Part shown: positions 6,257 to 7,736 of the stretch, in pieces
Position numbering within the stretch: the stretch's first letter is position 1
How the letters are laid out: the number at the start of each line of letters is the position of its first letter
Origin: an uncultured Clostridia bacterium
GTDB lineage: Bacteria > Bacillota > Clostridia > Christensenellales > UBA1242
Direction: 5' to 3'
DNA: 7,736 bases
Assembly: GCA_947366645.1 (NCBI GenBank)
Contig: CANBAX010000038.1
Coordinates: 1-7,736, forward strand
Made by a program: the position numbers and the translations under genes
Notes under the pieces: model-generated
The model's input: only the letters and a program-made list of their open reading frames with translations
Databases searched by the model: none
What the model was told of the DNA's origin: nothing

Positions 6257-6883
6257 ATGAAAAAACAGCCTAAAAATCAAGAAAATGTGGAGATTTCATC
6301 ACAAACCACTAAATCAGAAGAAAATGTAAATTCACAAACGCTACAAACCCCAGAAAATAAGGAGAAAAGTAGGAAAAATCAAGAAATTTGGAGGGCGATT
6401 AAATTCGTACTATTTTCGCTTTCTGCCGGTGCAATTCAAATTGTTTCCTCGCTATTATTAAAACTTGTACTGCTTGATTTTATCATACCTGCGGACTCTA
6501 CAATATTTTTTATCACTGAGCAAGCCACCTCAACTTTTATTGCGGACACGGTGGGGCTTGCACTTTCTGTGATTTGGAACTTTACATTTAATCGTAAGTT
6601 TACCTTTAAGTCGGCAAATAATATCCCAATAGCAATGCTGCTTGCTTTTGTATTCTATATTCCGTTCTATCCATTCCAAGTTTGGTATATTGCTACAATA
6701 GAAAATGCTTTAAAGGCAAGTATAGGTGGCGACTTTGCATTTATAATCGGGCTTGTAACTTGTATGATAATTAATTTCATATTAGAATTCTTGTGGCAAA
6801 CTTTTGTAGTATTTAGAAAGAGCATAGACACCAATGAGAAAAAAGAAATAAAAGAAAAAACAATGAAAAAAAAGAAGGTTTAA
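6257..6883 (+). CDS. GtrA-like four-helix membrane protein
   Basis: A 208-residue protein from the ATG at 6257. This start is preferred over an in-frame TTG at 6239 because AAGGGAG sits 4 bases before the ATG and the predicted transcript begins near 6241. Residues 1-45 are polar and probably disordered (rich in K, E, N, Q). Four hydrophobic segments follow at about 47-75, 92-110, 122-142 and 160-183. NFTFNRKFTFK (108-118) at the end of the second and WQTFVVFRK (180-188) at the end of the fourth match the repeated signature of the GtrA family. GtrA proteins act in the membrane, often helping polyprenyl-linked sugars in glycosylation of cell-surface polymers. No glycosyltransferase lies nearby, so the partner is unknown. 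The lysine-rich C-terminus (MKKKKV) is encoded by the terminator stem, and the stop codon overlaps that of the convergent gene. Confidence 0.8.
   Translation: MKKQPKNQENVEISSQTTKSEENVNSQTLQTPENKEKSRKNQEIWRAIKFVLFSLSAGAIQIVSSLLLKLVLLDFIIPADSTIFFITEQATSTFIADTVGLALSVIWNFTFNRKFTFKSANNIPIAMLLAFVFYIPFYPFQVWYIATIENALKASIGGDFAFIIGLVTCMIINFILEFLWQTFVVFRKSIDTNEKKEIKEKTMKKKKV
6868..6883. repeat. Right copy of the 16-bp inverted repeat flanking the GtrA-like gene
   Basis: This is the exact reverse complement of 6183-6198. It contains the last codons and stop of the GtrA-like gene, and forms the left arm and loop of the convergent terminator. Confidence 0.6.
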
Positions 6884-6895
6884 CCCTTCTTTTTT
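6868..6895. terminator. Bidirectional terminator shared by two convergent genes
   Basis: An 11-bp stem (AAAAAAGAAGG with CCTTCTTTTTT) encloses a six-base loop. T runs follow in both directions: TTTTTTCTTTT on the plus strand and a run of eight T on the minus strand. The stop codons of both flanking genes (6881-6883 plus, 6882-6880 minus) lie in the loop, so the whole hairpin is inside coding sequence. Confidence 0.85.
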
Positions 6896-7452
6896 CTTTT
6901 ATCAATAAAGGAAAAGTTTGTATTTTTTAGTTTAACCCAGTAGGTTTTGTTTTCAATTTCCAGTGTTCCGCGATAAAAAAACTTTGCATTTCTTTCTTGC
7001 TCAGTGCCACTTTCCTTGTAGGTGATTTCATAAAAATTGTAACCAAGCAGGTTTAAAAGTGGATTTATATAGTAAAGCGAGTTGTGTATATACACAATTC
7101 CTATCATAATGATAATAAAGGCATACATCGCGTAGCCACTTATATAGTTTAGGTCAAGGGGAATAGCAAAAAACACAAATAGGGAGAAGTAACCTAAAAA
7201 ATGTTGGTCGGTGATATTTTCTTTTTTTAGTATAATAATTTCTTTTGGTGGCTCTTTATTAAGGTGAATGTTCCAGTATAAACCAATTATGCCAAGTAAT
7301 ATTAAAAGGATTAGCGTGACTAAGTTCAAGGTGTTAAGTACATTCCAAGACATATTGTCATTAATTAAGTCAATTAACACTTTAACAAAAATTAAGAAAT
7401 ACATTGGTACAAAGGCACTTAAGTATAGCAATATATTTTTTATAGATTTCAT
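6880..7452 (-). CDS. Four-helix membrane protein of unknown function with an NPLLNLLGY motif
   Basis: A 190-residue protein with hydrophobic segments at about residues 6-28, 40-62, 83-103 and 107-127. A short positively charged N-terminus precedes the first helix. A soluble tail (about 140-190) follows NPLLNLLGYNFYEI (130-143), with strand-like stretches GTLEIENKTYWVKLKN. There is no signal peptide with a cleavage site. I do not recognise a characterised function with confidence. Size, four-helix layout and the motif after the last helix recall small membrane proteins such as KwaA of the Kiwa anti-phage system, but no kwaB follows, because the gene ends tail to tail against the GtrA-like gene. 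The ATG at 7452 lacks a clear Shine-Dalgarno sequence, unlike every other gene here. The C-terminus KRKKKG is encoded by the shared terminator. The gene is probably real; its function is open. Confidence 0.75.
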   Translation of the reverse strand: MKSIKNILLYLSAFVPMYFLIFVKVLIDLINDNMSWNVLNTLNLVTLILLILLGIIGLYWNIHLNKEPPKEIIILKKENITDQHFLGYFSLFVFFAIPLDLNYISGYAMYAFIIIMIGIVYIHNSLYYINPLLNLLGYNFYEITYKESGTEQERNAKFFYRGTLEIENKTYWVKLKNTNFSFIDKRKKKG

Positions 7453-7499
7453 AACAATATTGTGTTACAAAACCGATAAAATAAACACAATTTAAATGT

Positions 7500-7736
7500 T
7501 TAAATTTGGATATTTAATTTATTTAACAATTCTGCAGCCATTTTCTTAACCTGATATCCGTTCAGTCCAATTTTATTTTTATTCAAGTTGGAATCAACCA
7601 TTTCTAGAACTTTTTGCAGCCAATAAATATGATATTCCTCTGTTGAATTATAGATAGATTTTCTATTTGACCAAGTTGAAACTTTTTTCCAGTTTTTATG
7701 CTCACTGTCTATGTGATTAAAGTAACAAAATGATGT
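7500..7736 (-). CDS. Unrecognised protein, C-terminal 78 residues (enters from right edge)
   Basis: An open frame runs from the window edge to a TAA at 7502-7500 without interruption. The visible part is rich in aromatic, Asn and Lys residues. It has a WKKVSTWSNRKSIY stretch, then a likely helix (EEYHIYWLQKVLEMVD) and a second one ending VKKMAAELLNKLNIQI. No membrane segment or known motif is seen. The base composition (about 28% GC by hand count) is clearly lower than in the gyrase genes. The stop lies 47 bases before the start of the membrane-protein gene on the same strand, so the two may be cotranscribed. Coding is supported by the open frame and its regular amphipathic pattern; function cannot be named from this fragment. 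Confidence 0.55.
   Translation of the reverse strand, partial: TSFCYFNHIDSEHKNWKKVSTWSNRKSIYNSTEEYHIYWLQKVLEMVDSNLNKNKIGLNGYQVKKMAAELLNKLNIQI

Noticed and set aside
7452..7467. Operator-like inverted repeats TAACA/TGTTA and ACAAT/ATTGT at the start of the membrane gene
   Set aside because: Arms of 5 bases in AT-rich DNA are expected by chance, the two have different centres, and no regulator is known here.

Overview
The window comes from a low-GC bacterium using the standard code, most likely Bacillota (Clostridia-like, possibly an uncultured gut lineage). The grounds are AT-rich intergenic DNA, strong AGGAG-type ribosome binding sites, near-consensus sigma-A promoters, a GyrB of the short Gram-positive type, and a HelD-family RNA polymerase-recycling ATPase. 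The lineage is inference; no marker here names a genus. Apart from one gene on the plus strand, everything is coded on the minus strand.

Minus-strand order, read right to left. 7736-7500 is the 3' end of an unrecognised gene that enters from the right. 7452-6880 is a four-helix membrane protein of unknown function. After one plus-strand gene (6257-6883, GtrA-like membrane protein) comes the main unit, a tight operon: gyrB (6118-4166), a 97-residue nucleoside 2-deoxyribosyltransferase-like protein (4157-3864) and gyrA (3853-1355). It is driven by a near-consensus promoter at 6176-6148 and closed by a long hairpin terminator at 1352-1315. helD follows under its own extended -10 promoter and runs off the left edge; 418 codons are present.

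GyrB and GyrA form the A2B2 topoisomerase that introduces negative supercoils, and both look intact, with all key catalytic residues. HelD-family proteins free stalled RNA polymerase from DNA, so the left part of the window is about DNA topology and transcription. The unexpected member is the small deoxyribosyltransferase-like gene lodged between gyrB and gyrA. Its start is set by a Shine-Dalgarno sequence fused to the gyrB stop codon, and gyrA is joined to it in the same way.

The right part, from about 6180, has a different character: two membrane proteins meet tail to tail with their stop codons inside one shared terminator, a 16-bp exact inverted repeat brackets the GtrA-like gene, and the last 240 bases are much more AT-rich (about 28% GC by hand count) than the gyrase genes. 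This looks like the edge of an accessory region. No tRNA, rRNA, CRISPR array, transposase or riboswitch was seen, and no gene-free stretch exceeds about 140 bases.
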